Assembly: GCF_004366635.1 (NCBI RefSeq)
Contig: NZ_SORN01000004.1
Location: 1 to 64,000, forward strand
Length of the DNA stretch: 64,000 nucleotides
From: Roseinatronobacter bogoriensis DSM 18756
Lineage (GTDB): Bacteria > Pseudomonadota > Alphaproteobacteria > Rhodobacterales > Rhodobacteraceae
Direction of reading: 5' to 3'
Shown: positions 34,866-43,610 of the stretch, piece by piece
Layout: each line of letters starts with the position of its first letter
Position numbering within the stretch: the first letter of the stretch is position 1
Notes under the pieces: generated by a model
What the model saw: the letters and a program-made list of their open reading frames with translations, nothing else
Databases searched by the model: none
Told to the model about the DNA's origin: nothing
Made by a program: the position numbers and the translations under genes

Positions 34866-35495
34866 ATGAGACTATATCCGATCTTCGCAAGCACAGCAGT
34901 TGCCGGGCTTGTCGCAACCGGAGCTGTGGCAGGAGACATGTCGAAAACAGGCCCTTCGGTGCAGGAGCCCGTCGTCTCGACACCAGCCCCGCCAGCAGCG
35001 CCCGCGCGCTTTAACTGGACCGGCGGATATGCTGGTGCAGGTATTGGCTACGGCGAGATGAATTTCCGTGGTGACGGCAGCTCCAGCGATGCAGTAGCTT
35101 CGCTGTTTGCGGGTTACCGCCAAGATCTGGGCAATGTCGTATTGGGTGGTGAAGCCCTGTTCATGCCCGCCCTGTTCGGGCGTCCGACATTGCCTGGTGA
35201 AGGTGACCGGGTTGAAGGCGGCGGCGCGCTGCTGTTCACGGCCGGTGTCCCCATCTCTGCCGATTCACGCACGCTTGCCTATGCAGGTGTCGGCCCTTCG
35301 ATGGTGCGCACCAGCGGGAGTGACGGGTCCGAAAACTCTTTCGGTGGCACAGCAGCTATCGGTCTGGACCACATGCTGACCGACAACATCATGCTGCGCG
35401 GTTCGGTGAACTATTCTGCCATCAACAATGTCGGGCAGGATAATGTGAACACCCGGACACTCGGCGCAGGCATTGGCGTCGGCTTCAAGTTCTAA
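34866..35495 (+). CDS. Outer-membrane beta-barrel protein
   Basis: 209 residues. Signal peptide 1-22 (ASTAVAGLVATGAVAG) is followed by a short Pro/Ala-rich stretch and a porin-like small barrel beginning FNWTGGYAGAGIGYG. Alternating polar/hydrophobic strands and the C-terminal GVGFKF ending in Phe are typical of outer-membrane barrels assembled by the Bam machinery. It resembles Omp25/OmpA-like eight-stranded barrels of alphaproteobacteria, ligand unknown. AAAAAGGAACG precedes the ATG; a longer open frame (to 34821) is not needed. A strong terminator follows. Confidence 0.85.
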   Translation: MRLYPIFASTAVAGLVATGAVAGDMSKTGPSVQEPVVSTPAPPAAPARFNWTGGYAGAGIGYGEMNFRGDGSSSDAVASLFAGYRQDLGNVVLGGEALFMPALFGRPTLPGEGDRVEGGGALLFTAGVPISADSRTLAYAGVGPSMVRTSGSDGSENSFGGTAAIGLDHMLTDNIMLRGSVNYSAINNVGQDNVNTRTLGAGIGVGFKF

Positions 35496-35533
35496 GACAT
35501 CTTGCCGCCAGATTTTGGCGGCTGTTAAGTCAG

Positions 35534-35567
35534 AAACGGCCCTTGCCTTCGCAGGGGCCGTTTTTTT
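35534..35567 (+). terminator. Intrinsic terminator after outer-membrane protein gene
   Basis: AAACGGCCCTTGC pairs with GCAGGGGCCGTTT around a CTTC tetraloop, followed by seven T. The 3' end of the convergent CoA-transferase gene is 5 nt further on, so it may also serve that strand. Confidence 0.88.
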
Positions 35568-35571
35568 CGCG

Positions 35572-36684
35572 CTAGTTGTCTTCGCCAAGTGACGGGGCGG
35601 GTTTGCTGGGCCTTTCGGGATGCGCGGAGAAGTTGAAGGGCGAGCGTACACCTTTCAGCCCATCCATGTTCAACTCCAGCCCCCGTGCGATAACCTGAGG
35701 GTCGGCGAAAACCTCGGCCATGTCGTTTATCGGGCCAGCAGGTACGCCCTGTGCCTCGCAGGCGGCAAGCAGGTCTACTTTGGCCCATTTGCTGGTTTCA
35801 TCGCCGATCAATCTGGACAGCGTGTTCCGGTTGCGAACGCGTACAGGGTTGGTGCAATAGTCTGGATCATCAGCAAGCTGTTCCAGCGCCAGAATTCCGC
35901 AAAGGCGGCGATACTGGGTGTCATTGCCCGTGGCGATAATGATGTGGCCGTCACGGCAGGGCACCACCTGATATGGGGCAAGGTTCGGGTGATAGTTGCC
36001 CAGACGAGTTGGTGCTGTGCCCGTCGCAAGATAGTTCATCGCCTGATTTGCCATGATCGCGACAGCGCTATCCATCAGTGCAAGATCAATATGCTGTCCC
36101 ATTCCGGTACGCGCCCGTTCATGCAGGGCGGCCAGTATCGCGGTGCTGGCATAAATGCCGGTAACGATATCTGTTACCGCGACACCGACCTTGTGTGGCA
36201 TCCCGTCAGCCGGCCCGGTGACCGACATCAGGCCGGACATTCCCTGAATGATATAATCATAGCCCGCACGATGCGCATAGGGACCGGTCTGTCCAAAGCC
36301 GGTGATCGAGCAGTAGATCAGCCCGGGATTGATTGCAGAGAGGCTGGCATAATCCAGCCCATACTTGGCCAATCCGCCCACTTTGAAATTCTCGATCAGC
36401 ACATCGGCATTTGCGACAAGATCAAGGGTTTTCTGGCGCCCCTCTGCTGTGCGGAAATCAGCCGTGACAGACGATTTGCCGCGATTTGCAGAATGGAAAT
36501 AGGCCGCTTCCTGCACCCCATCCCGGTCTATAAAGGGTGGCCCCCAACGGCGCGTATCATCGCCTTCGGGGGCCTCGATCTTGATGACCTCTGCGCCCAG
36601 ATCCGCCAGGGTCTGGCCAGCCCAAGGCCCAGCCAGAATGCGCGCCAGTTCAATGACGCGGACGCCCTTCAAAGGCCCTGACAT
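35572..36684 (-). CDS. CaiB/BaiF family CoA-transferase
   Basis: 370 residues. Class III CoA-transferase, which moves CoA between carboxylic acids such as formate/oxalate, carnitine or succinate/itaconate pairs. Motifs: LKGVRVIELARILAGPWAGQ at the N-terminus, VIKIE, NRGKSSV, SITGFGQTGP, and the catalytic-type Asp in IDLALMDSAVA (about D168). No neighbouring gene fixes the substrate. It follows dsbA by 5 nt on the same strand; the dsbA end supplies its ribosome-binding site. Confidence 0.88.
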   Translation of the reverse strand: MSGPLKGVRVIELARILAGPWAGQTLADLGAEVIKIEAPEGDDTRRWGPPFIDRDGVQEAAYFHSANRGKSSVTADFRTAEGRQKTLDLVANADVLIENFKVGGLAKYGLDYASLSAINPGLIYCSITGFGQTGPYAHRAGYDYIIQGMSGLMSVTGPADGMPHKVGVAVTDIVTGIYASTAILAALHERARTGMGQHIDLALMDSAVAIMANQAMNYLATGTAPTRLGNYHPNLAPYQVVPCRDGHIIIATGNDTQYRRLCGILALEQLADDPDYCTNPVRVRNRNTLSRLIGDETSKWAKVDLLAACEAQGVPAGPINDMAEVFADPQVIARGLELNMDGLKGVRSPFNFSAHPERPSKPAPSLGEDN

Positions 36685-36689
36685 GGTGC

Positions 36690-37343
36690 TTAGTTCCCCA
36701 GTTTCTCGTTCAGAATCCGCTCGAATTCGGCATAGGGCATGTTGCCGTAGGACTGACCGTTGATAATGAAGCTTGGGGTGGAACGGATGCCGTAGGTTTC
36801 GGCATTCGCTTGGTAGAATTCGGTCAGTTCCAGTGCCTTGTCTGCGTCTTCAAGGCAGGCGTTCAACTGGGCATCGTCCATTCCCGCCTGTCGGCCAAGG
36901 CGACGCAGGTTATTTGCAACCTGCACCGGGTCGTTTGATCCTGCCCAAGTGCTCTGGGTTTCATAGATCAAATCCAGCATTCCGTGATAGCGCTCTTCCC
37001 CGCCGCAGCGGGCGACCATCGCGGCCCACAGGCCATAGCGGTCAAAATACACTTCGCGCTTCAGATACAGAATCTCGCCTGTATCAATGAAGTTTTCCTT
37101 GATCTGCTGGAAGGGGCCCTGATTGAAGGTGGCGCAATGCGGGCAAGTCAGCGAAGAATACTCCACCATCACGACAGAAGCTTCCTGATTGCCGAGGGGC
37201 ATGTCCAGCGGGTGAATCTGATGTTCTTCCATGACTGCGCTGGCGGCGATCGGCTCGGATGTGCCGGTTTGTGTGGTATACCACCACCCCCCAGCGCCCA
37301 AAGCGGCCACAACGGCAAGGGCGGGCACGAGTGTCTTGTTCAT
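36690..37343 (-). CDS. DsbA-family thiol:disulfide oxidoreductase
   Basis: 217 residues. An N-terminal signal/anchor (about 4-22), then a thioredoxin-fold DsbA domain with the active-site CPHC (SSLTCPHCATF) and the cis-Pro in GIRSTPSFIINGQ. It would form or transfer disulfides in the periplasm. Its ATG overlaps the upstream dciA stop (ATGA). No DsbB partner is seen. Confidence 0.92.
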   Translation of the reverse strand: MNKTLVPALAVVAALGAGGWWYTTQTGTSEPIAASAVMEEHQIHPLDMPLGNQEASVVMVEYSSLTCPHCATFNQGPFQQIKENFIDTGEILYLKREVYFDRYGLWAAMVARCGGEERYHGMLDLIYETQSTWAGSNDPVQVANNLRRLGRQAGMDDAQLNACLEDADKALELTEFYQANAETYGIRSTPSFIINGQSYGNMPYAEFERILNEKLGN

Positions 37344-37885
37344 GTGTAGTTTCCTTTTGTGTTCTGCGCCTTCGATAAGACATTGCAGGCCAGTCGTTCA
37401 AGGGCAGTGCGCAAACTGTCATCCTGCACGCCAGCCGCAGTTGCGGCGGCATCTTGCCGGATTTCAGGGGCAATCGGGCGCGTCCGTTTGGGCGGAGCGT
37501 GCGCGAATTCGGCTTGTCCGTCTGCAAAGCCGGATGCAGCAGTCTGGGTCAGGGTAATCCGGGCGATGGCATTGTATCCGTAGCAGGCATTCACCTTTTC
37601 GCGCAGTGCAGGCAGTTGCATCTGCAACATTGGCCCCGCTGCCCCGGTGGTCAGCAGGGTCAGATTGGCCCCAAGGCCCCCTTTGCCATAGCTGATCTTT
37701 ACGGGACGACTGATCCGGGCGATGTCCGCGCCCGCAATCTCTTCCCAATGTGTCAGCAGGCGCGACACTGCAAAGCCGCGCGACTCGCCCGCCTTGCGGA
37801 TTTGCGTGTCCATCAGCTTTGACGCAGTTTCAAACCCGCGCGCGCGGCGCGAGGGTGGCGTATAGGGGGCAGATTTCTTTGCCAT
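37340..37885 (-). CDS. dciA: DciA-like protein (DUF721)
   Basis: 181 residues with a DUF721 domain (about 15-110). DciA recruits and loads the replicative helicase DnaB in bacteria that lack DnaC. The start MAKKSAPYTPPSRR is chosen as the family-like N-terminus; a longer frame to 37942 extends over the mutY promoter side. Divergent from mutY, with dsbA directly downstream. The low-complexity C-terminus (PKRTRPIAPEIRQDAAAT) is probably disordered. Confidence 0.85.
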   Translation of the reverse strand: MAKKSAPYTPPSRRARGFETASKLMDTQIRKAGESRGFAVSRLLTHWEEIAGADIARISRPVKISYGKGGLGANLTLLTTGAAGPMLQMQLPALREKVNACYGYNAIARITLTQTAASGFADGQAEFAHAPPKRTRPIAPEIRQDAAATAAGVQDDSLRTALERLACNVLSKAQNTKGNYT

Positions 37886-37986
37886 ATTGTAGTGCCAGCC
37901 CTTGCAGTGATTGGTGTGTAGTTTACCCTTTGGCACTGGCAAATCCAGTGGGTCGGCGTAGATTTCATCAGGGTAAAGCGTAACAC

Positions 37987-39042
37987 ATGCGTGACGGGTG
38001 CGACACTCAGATATCTGACAAGTTGATGGCGTGGTATGATCGACATGCCAGGGACTTGCCTTGGCGCGTGCCGCCAGGCAGCACTCAAATGCCTGACCCG
38101 TATCGAATCTGGCTGTCGGAAGTAATGCTGCAACAAACCACTGTGGCGGCTGTAAAGGCGTATTTTCATCGCTTTACAGAGCGCTGGCCCACAGTGCAGG
38201 CACTTGCGGCGGCGCGTGATGAGGATGTGATGGCTGAATGGGCTGGGCTTGGCTATTACGCCCGGGCGCGCAACCTGCTGAAATGTGCGCGCGAAGTGGC
38301 GCGCATCGGGGAATTTCCGCGCAGCCGTGAAGGGCTGCAAGCTTTACCCGGTATCGGGCCATATACCTCGGCGGCGATTGCGGCCATTGCATTTGAACAA
38401 CCTGAAACTGTGCTGGATGGCAATGTCGAGCGCGTGATGGCGCGGCTGTTTGATGAACACACACCCTTGCCACAGGCCAAGCCCATCCTGACCGAATATG
38501 CCGCCAGCTTGACCCCACAGCACCGGCCCGGCGATCATGCGCAAGCGGTGATGGATCTGGGCGCCACGATCTGCACGCCGCGCAACCCGGCTTGCGGCAT
38601 CTGTCCGGTCATGGTGCATTGTGCGGCGCGCGTGGCGGGCACCGCGCCAGCCCTGCCGCGCAAAACCCGAAAACCCGCAAAGCCGGTGCGGTTGGGTATT
38701 GCCTATCTTGGCCGGCGGGTCGATGGCGCATGGCTGATGGAACGGCGCCCGCCGCAGGGGCTGCTGGGCGGCATGTTGGGCTGGCCGGGCAGTGACTGGA
38801 CCGAAGCCACACCAGCAGACATCCCCCCGCAAAAAGGCGAATGGCACGCCTTGCCCGAAGAGGTGCGCCATACTTTCACGCATTTTCATTTGCGCCTAAG
38901 TCTGCGCGTGGCGCATCTGCCGTTATCGGCCACAGGAAATTTCATCCCGGCCAGTGAATTCAACCCCGCTGACCTGCCCACGGTGATGCGCAAGGCGCAT
39001 AAATTGGCAACAGCACATCTTGACCTATCGGAGGCATCATGA
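37987..39042 (+). CDS. mutY: A/G-specific adenine glycosylase
   Basis: 351 residues. Removes adenine mispaired with 8-oxoguanine. Shown: the catalytic Glu in LSEVMLQQT, the helix-hairpin-helix LPGIGPYTSAAI, the catalytic Asp in LDGNVERV, a 4Fe-4S cluster motif C-x6-C-x2-C-x5-C (CTPRNPACGICPVMVHC), and a C-terminal NUDIX-like domain with FTHFHLRL. Overlaps gloA by 4 nt. Confidence 0.96.
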   Translation: MRDGCDTQISDKLMAWYDRHARDLPWRVPPGSTQMPDPYRIWLSEVMLQQTTVAAVKAYFHRFTERWPTVQALAAARDEDVMAEWAGLGYYARARNLLKCAREVARIGEFPRSREGLQALPGIGPYTSAAIAAIAFEQPETVLDGNVERVMARLFDEHTPLPQAKPILTEYAASLTPQHRPGDHAQAVMDLGATICTPRNPACGICPVMVHCAARVAGTAPALPRKTRKPAKPVRLGIAYLGRRVDGAWLMERRPPQGLLGGMLGWPGSDWTEATPADIPPQKGEWHALPEEVRHTFTHFHLRLSLRVAHLPLSATGNFIPASEFNPADLPTVMRKAHKLATAHLDLSEAS

Positions 39043-39539
39043 CCGACGCATCAAGCGCGACCGACAATTACGTTCTGACCCACACAATGCTGCGCATCAA
39101 AGATCCCGCGCGGTCGCTGGAATTCTACCAGCAGGTGCTGGGCTTTCGGTTGCTCAGCAAGCTGGATTTCGAAGAGGCGCGCTTCTCGCTGTATTTCCTG
39201 CAACCGCGTGGGCATTCGGACAGCGCGGATGGCACGTTAGAACATACATTCAGCCGCATGGGCCTTTTGGAACTGACCCATAACTGGGGCAGTGAAGACG
39301 ATGACACGCAGATGCATTCCGGCAATTCGACGCCCAAGGGCTTTGGCCATATCTGTCTGGCTGTCCCCGATATTGCCGCCGCCTGTGCTCGGTTCGAAGA
39401 GATGGGGGTTCAGTTCCAGAAACGGCTGGGTGAAGGGGGGATGAAAGAGATCGCATTCATTCTCGATCCCGATGGGTATTGGATCGAGATTGTTCAGCCC
39501 TCGCTGATGGATGGGCTGCTTGCGAAATTCAAAGCGTAA
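39039..39539 (+). CDS. gloA: Lactoylglutathione lyase (glyoxalase I)
   Basis: 166 residues. Converts the hemithioacetal of methylglyoxal and glutathione to S-lactoylglutathione. Metal ligands fall in THTMLRIKD, LELTHNWG, FGHICLAVPD and YWIEIVQP, giving the His/Glu set. Length 166 is close to the short Ni-type and longer Zn-type border. Its start overlaps the mutY stop. Confidence 0.94.
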   Translation: MTDASSATDNYVLTHTMLRIKDPARSLEFYQQVLGFRLLSKLDFEEARFSLYFLQPRGHSDSADGTLEHTFSRMGLLELTHNWGSEDDDTQMHSGNSTPKGFGHICLAVPDIAAACARFEEMGVQFQKRLGEGGMKEIAFILDPDGYWIEIVQPSLMDGLLAKFKA

Positions 39540-39622
39540 AACTGTCGCAGTCGTGCCATGCTGCCTTTGGTCACACAATAGGTTATCTGTAATACCGTGT
39601 TGTAACGTTGGAGCGGCGTGTC

Positions 39623-40762
39623 GTGTCGTCAGATCAATTTCATAAACTAGCTTCCGCCTTGCCCTTCTGGGTTTCCTTAGGGTTCTTGCCGCTTATCGCG
39701 CTGTCAGTTGCTTTGGGCGGGTGGTGGTTCATTCTGCCTGTCGCCTATGGCTGGTGGGCGTTTACCCTGATTGATTTCATCACCGGGCTGAGTGACGATA
39801 ACCCCGACACGGAAACACCGCTGAAAGACCTGTTCTGGTATCGGTTCATCACACTGATCTGGTTTCCGATACAGATCGTGACGATCTTCACGGTAATCTG
39901 GTGGCTGACAACGCGCGCGCAGCTCAACTGGTGGGAAGATCTGGGCATCATGTTCGGTGTGGGGGTCATGTCGGGGGTGATCGGTATCGTCTATTCGCAT
40001 GAATTGATGCACCAGAAAACCCGGCACGAGCGATGGCTGGCGGATCTGATTCTGGCAACGGTCCTTTACAGTCATTTCCGCTCAGAACATCTGCATGTGC
40101 ACCACCGCTATGTCGGCACCCCCCGCGACCCTGTGACTGCGCGCTACAATGAGGGGTTCATTGCGTATTTCATGCGTGTGCTGCGCGACTGCCCGCCATC
40201 TGCCTTTCGCGCCGAGGCCGCGATGCTGGCGCGCAAGGGCCTGCCCTGGTGGCACAGGACCAACCCGTTCTGGCGCTATGGCGCTTTGCAGCTGGGCATG
40301 CTGGCGCTGGCGGTTGCCATTGGTGGCGGCTGGGGGCTGGCTTTGTTCATCTGGCAAAGCTTCGTGGCCTTCTGGCAGTTGGAATTGACCAATTACATCG
40401 AACACTATGGCCTGACGCGCAGGCACCTTGGCGATGGCAAATATGAACCCGTGCGGCCCCATCACAGTTGGAATGCCTCACACAAGGCATCCAACTGGTT
40501 GATGATAAACCTGCAGCGCCATTCCGACCATCACTACAAACCTGAACGCCGCTTTCCGCTGTTGCAGACATATGACGCGAATGCCGCGCCGCAACTTCCT
40601 TTTGGGTACCCTGCATTGACGACACTGGCGATGTTCCCGCCGCTGTTTCGTCGTTACATGAACCCGAAGGTGCGCGAATGGCGGCGGCAATTCTACCCCG
40701 ATATCGAGGATTGGTCCGACTATACCCAGCACCGCACGCCAATGCCCAAAGGCGCGTCTTGA
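39623..40762 (+). CDS. alkB: AlkB-type alkane 1-monooxygenase
   Basis: 379 residues. Integral-membrane di-iron hydroxylase with about six transmembrane segments and the histidine boxes HELMH, HLHVHHRYVG, and LQRHSDHH, plus the alkane hydroxylase signature NYIEHYGL. It hydroxylates the terminal carbon of alkanes or similar chains using reduced rubredoxin. No rubredoxin gene is nearby. I start at GTG 39623, 10 nt after GGAG; a TTG 15 nt upstream is weaker. The subgroup specificity (medium-chain alkanes versus others) is not clear. Confidence 0.92.
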   Translation: MSSDQFHKLASALPFWVSLGFLPLIALSVALGGWWFILPVAYGWWAFTLIDFITGLSDDNPDTETPLKDLFWYRFITLIWFPIQIVTIFTVIWWLTTRAQLNWWEDLGIMFGVGVMSGVIGIVYSHELMHQKTRHERWLADLILATVLYSHFRSEHLHVHHRYVGTPRDPVTARYNEGFIAYFMRVLRDCPPSAFRAEAAMLARKGLPWWHRTNPFWRYGALQLGMLALAVAIGGGWGLALFIWQSFVAFWQLELTNYIEHYGLTRRHLGDGKYEPVRPHHSWNASHKASNWLMINLQRHSDHHYKPERRFPLLQTYDANAAPQLPFGYPALTTLAMFPPLFRRYMNPKVREWRRQFYPDIEDWSDYTQHRTPMPKGAS

Positions 40763-40793
40763 GTTACAAGGCGCACGCGCTACCTGTCCGACC

Positions 40794-41168
40794 ATGGCAC
40801 AGCAGTTGGAAATTCTGTATAATGGGCGCTGTCCGATCTGTTCGGCAGAGATTGCGCAATATCGCCGACAAGCCGAACACGCGCATGCGCCGGTTCAGTT
40901 TATCGACCTTCATGAAGCAACGCTGGCGCATTGGGGGCTAAGCGCGGATCAGGCGACGCGGCGTTTCCATGCGCGCAAGGATGGGCAGATCATTTCCGGC
41001 TTTCCGGCGTTTCTGGCGCTGTGGCGCGAATTGCCGCGCATGCGCTGGCTGGCGCGCGTGCTGGAATTGCCTGTGCTGCGACAGATGGCGGATTTCGGGT
41101 ATAACAATCTTGCCGCCCCGCTTCTGTACTGGATGCATAAGCGCCGTGAATCCCGCAAGGCAGGATAG
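40794..41168 (+). CDS. DCC family thiol-disulfide oxidoreductase-like protein (DUF393)
   Basis: 124 residues. The N-terminal YNGRCPICSAEI contains the D/NxxCxxC motif of the DCC family. The family is a thioredoxin-like group of unknown function. It follows alkB by 31 nt and might be cotranscribed. Confidence 0.85.
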   Translation: MAQQLEILYNGRCPICSAEIAQYRRQAEHAHAPVQFIDLHEATLAHWGLSADQATRRFHARKDGQIISGFPAFLALWRELPRMRWLARVLELPVLRQMADFGYNNLAAPLLYWMHKRRESRKAG

Positions 41169-41181
41169 GCGAGGGGGCTGC

Positions 41182-41943
41182 TCAGACAAATTGCTCGCGG
41201 ATCAGGCGCTCTTCCAAACCATGTCCAGGATCGAAAAGCAGTTTATGCGCAACATCGCGTGCTGATGAAATATCCACCCGCACGACATTGCGCACTGATC
41301 GGCTGTCGGCATCTGCCATGACCGGGCGGCGCTCTGGGTCCAGAATTTCAAACCGGACATGCGAGGCTTTGGGCAAAAGCGCGCCGCGCCAGCGTCTGGG
41401 GCGAAAGGCCGCAACAGGCGTCAGCGCCAGCACATCCGCGCCGATGGGCAGGATTGGGCCATGTGCGGAGTAATTATAGGCGGTGGATCCGGCAGGTGTG
41501 CTGACCATCGCCCCATCGCAAACCAGTTCATCCAGACGCTGCTTGCCATCGACAATGATCCGCAGCTTCGCAGCCTGCGCGCCTTGACGCAACAGCGAGA
41601 CTTCGTTGATCGCCAAGGCCTCTGACACGGTTCCATCGCTGCGCGTGGCTTTCATGCGCAACGGGTTGAGCACAGCCATTTCAGCCTTGTCCAGCCGCTC
41701 GACCAGCCCCTCAACCTGATAGGTATTCATCAAAAAGCCAACGGTCCCGCGATTCATGCCATAGACGGGTGTATCAAGGTGCTGGGTGGCGTGCAGGGTC
41801 TGCAACATGAAGCCATCGCCGCCAAGCGCAATGATCACATCCGCCTCTTCCGCTGCCACAGTCATGTGGCGCCATGTCAATGCGGCCAGCGCTTCTTGGG
41901 CGTCCGGTGCGGCACTGGCCAGAAATGCAAGCCTTGGCGGCAT
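41182..41943 (-). CDS. nadK: NAD kinase
   Basis: 253 residues. Phosphorylates NAD to NADP. Has the GGDGFMLQTLH motif, NRGTVGFL, and GSTAYNYSAHGPI. Starts at MPPRLAF with GGAGGG upstream; longer in-frame extension to 42099 would overlap the glyA leader. Divergent from glyA, which uses PLP/folate. Confidence 0.94.
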   Translation of the reverse strand: MPPRLAFLASAAPDAQEALAALTWRHMTVAAEEADVIIALGGDGFMLQTLHATQHLDTPVYGMNRGTVGFLMNTYQVEGLVERLDKAEMAVLNPLRMKATRSDGTVSEALAINEVSLLRQGAQAAKLRIIVDGKQRLDELVCDGAMVSTPAGSTAYNYSAHGPILPIGADVLALTPVAAFRPRRWRGALLPKASHVRFEILDPERRPVMADADSRSVRNVVRVDISSARDVAHKLLFDPGHGLEERLIREQFV

Positions 41944-42152
41944 GATCCCTCCTGCTTCGATCAGCCCTTTCTCGCCTGCAACCTCAGGCTTGGCAAGTCC
42001 GTTCCGATGTGCGCCATTCGGGGCTGATCGGGAACTTATTCGCGAATACGGTCGCCCTGCCAAGGCAGAATGACGCAAACAAGCCTTTGCGCCATGCACG
42101 AGATGCGCTAATTGAGCGGCAAGTCATTTTTCCAGACCCCGGAGATTGCCCC

Positions 42153-43448
42153 ATGGACCAGACCACCAGAGATACCGGTTTCTTCACTGAAGCAGTGGAA
42201 AGCCGCGACCCCGAACTCTTCGCCGCCATGCGCGCCGAACTTGGCCGCCAGCGCGATGAGATCGAATTGATCGCGTCTGAGAACATCGTTTCCAAGGCCG
42301 TCATGGAAGCGCAGGGTTCTGTTCTGACCAATAAATACGCCGAAGGCTATCCGGGGCGGCGCTATTACGGCGGCTGCCAATATGTCGATGTTGCGGAAAA
42401 TCTGGCAATCAGCCGCGCGTGCGAGTTGTTCAAATGTGGCTTCGCCAATGTGCAGCCCAATTCCGGTTCTCAGGCCAATCAGGGTGTGTTTACCGCACTG
42501 CTGAAACCCGGCGACACTATTCTGGGCATGTCACTGGATGCAGGCGGCCACCTGACGCATGGGGCCAAGCCCAACCAGTCGGGCAAATGGTTCAACGCGG
42601 TGCAATATGGTGTGCGCCGTGAAGATCTGGAAATCGACTATGACCAGATCGCCGAACTGGCGAAGGAACATCAGCCCAAAATGCTGATCGCGGGCGGTTC
42701 TGCCATTCCGCGGATCATAGATTTCGCCCGCATGCGCGAGATTGCGGATTCGGTTGGCGCATATCTGCTGGTTGATATGGCCCATTTCGCAGGGTTGGTT
42801 GCGGCAGGGCTGTACCCCTCGCCGTTTCCACATGCGCATGTTGCGACAACGACCACACACAAGACGCTGCGCGGGCCACGCGGTGGCATGATCCTAACAG
42901 ATGACGAAGCACTGGCGAAGAAGTTCAATTCTGCCATCTTCCCCGGTATTCAGGGCGGGCCATTGATGCATGTGATCGCCGCCAAGGCCGTGGCCTTTGG
43001 CGAGGCGTTGCGTCCCGGATTCCGCGACTATCAGAAACAGGTCATCGCCAATGCAAAAGCGCTGGCGGACCAGTTGGAAAAAGGCGGGTTGGCCACTGTC
43101 ACAGGTGGCACGGACACCCACCTTCTGTTGGTCGATTTGCGGCCAAAGGGTGTGAAAGGGAACGCGACTGAAAAAGCACTTGGCCGCGCGCATATCACCT
43201 GCAACAAGAACGGTATCCCGTTCGATTCCGAAAGCCCGACAGTCACCAGCGGGATTAGGCTTGGCACGCCCGCAGGGACGACCCGCGGGTTTGGTGAAGC
43301 CGAGTTTCGCCAGATTGCGGACTGGATCGTTGCGGTTGTCGATGGTCTGGCGGCGCATGGCGAGGATGGCAACGCTGAGGTCGAAGCGCGCGTAAAAGCC
43401 GAGGTTGCAGAGCTCTGCGCCCGTTTCCCGATTTATCCTGAGCTTTGA
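42153..43448 (+). CDS. glyA: Serine hydroxymethyltransferase
   Basis: 431 residues. PLP enzyme that interconverts serine and glycine with THF. Motifs: IASENIVSKAV, EGYPGRRYYGG, VQPNSGSQAN, the PLP Lys in TTTTHKTLRGPRGG, and GTDTHLLLVDLR. A CGGAG site precedes the ATG; an open frame begins upstream at 42009 but lies in the divergent promoter. No glycine riboswitch is seen in the 209-bp leader. Confidence 0.97.
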   Translation: MDQTTRDTGFFTEAVESRDPELFAAMRAELGRQRDEIELIASENIVSKAVMEAQGSVLTNKYAEGYPGRRYYGGCQYVDVAENLAISRACELFKCGFANVQPNSGSQANQGVFTALLKPGDTILGMSLDAGGHLTHGAKPNQSGKWFNAVQYGVRREDLEIDYDQIAELAKEHQPKMLIAGGSAIPRIIDFARMREIADSVGAYLLVDMAHFAGLVAAGLYPSPFPHAHVATTTTHKTLRGPRGGMILTDDEALAKKFNSAIFPGIQGGPLMHVIAAKAVAFGEALRPGFRDYQKQVIANAKALADQLEKGGLATVTGGTDTHLLLVDLRPKGVKGNATEKALGRAHITCNKNGIPFDSESPTVTSGIRLGTPAGTTRGFGEAEFRQIADWIVAVVDGLAAHGEDGNAEVEARVKAEVAELCARFPIYPEL

Positions 43449-43496
43449 GCTGAGTTCGGGACTGCCTGTGCTCTCGTTCACGGCAGCAAGGAAAAA

Positions 43497-43574
43497 GGGG
43501 GGCTGTCTGCCCCCCCTCGCCAGCCCCGCAAGGGGGCTGGCTTCACCCCCCGAGAGTATTTTGCGCAAGAAAAT
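43497..43574 (-). repeat. Structured intergenic repeat, copy C
   Basis: On the minus strand: core ATTTTCTTGC, GC, AAAATACTC (43574-43554), then GGGGG, hairpin CCAGCCCC-CTTG-CGGGGCTGG (43540-43520) and hairpin GGGGGGC-AGACA-GCCCCCC (43515-43497). The order of parts equals copy A (28105-28165), although the stem sequences differ. It lies between glyA and the esterase gene. Confidence 0.7.
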
Positions 43575-43610
43575 GAGCGCAAAATGGCTGAAAAAAGAAG
43601 GGGCAGGGGC

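Noticed and set aside
41944..42152. Glycine or other riboswitch before glyA
   Set aside because: No recognisable aptamer blocks in the 209-bp leader.
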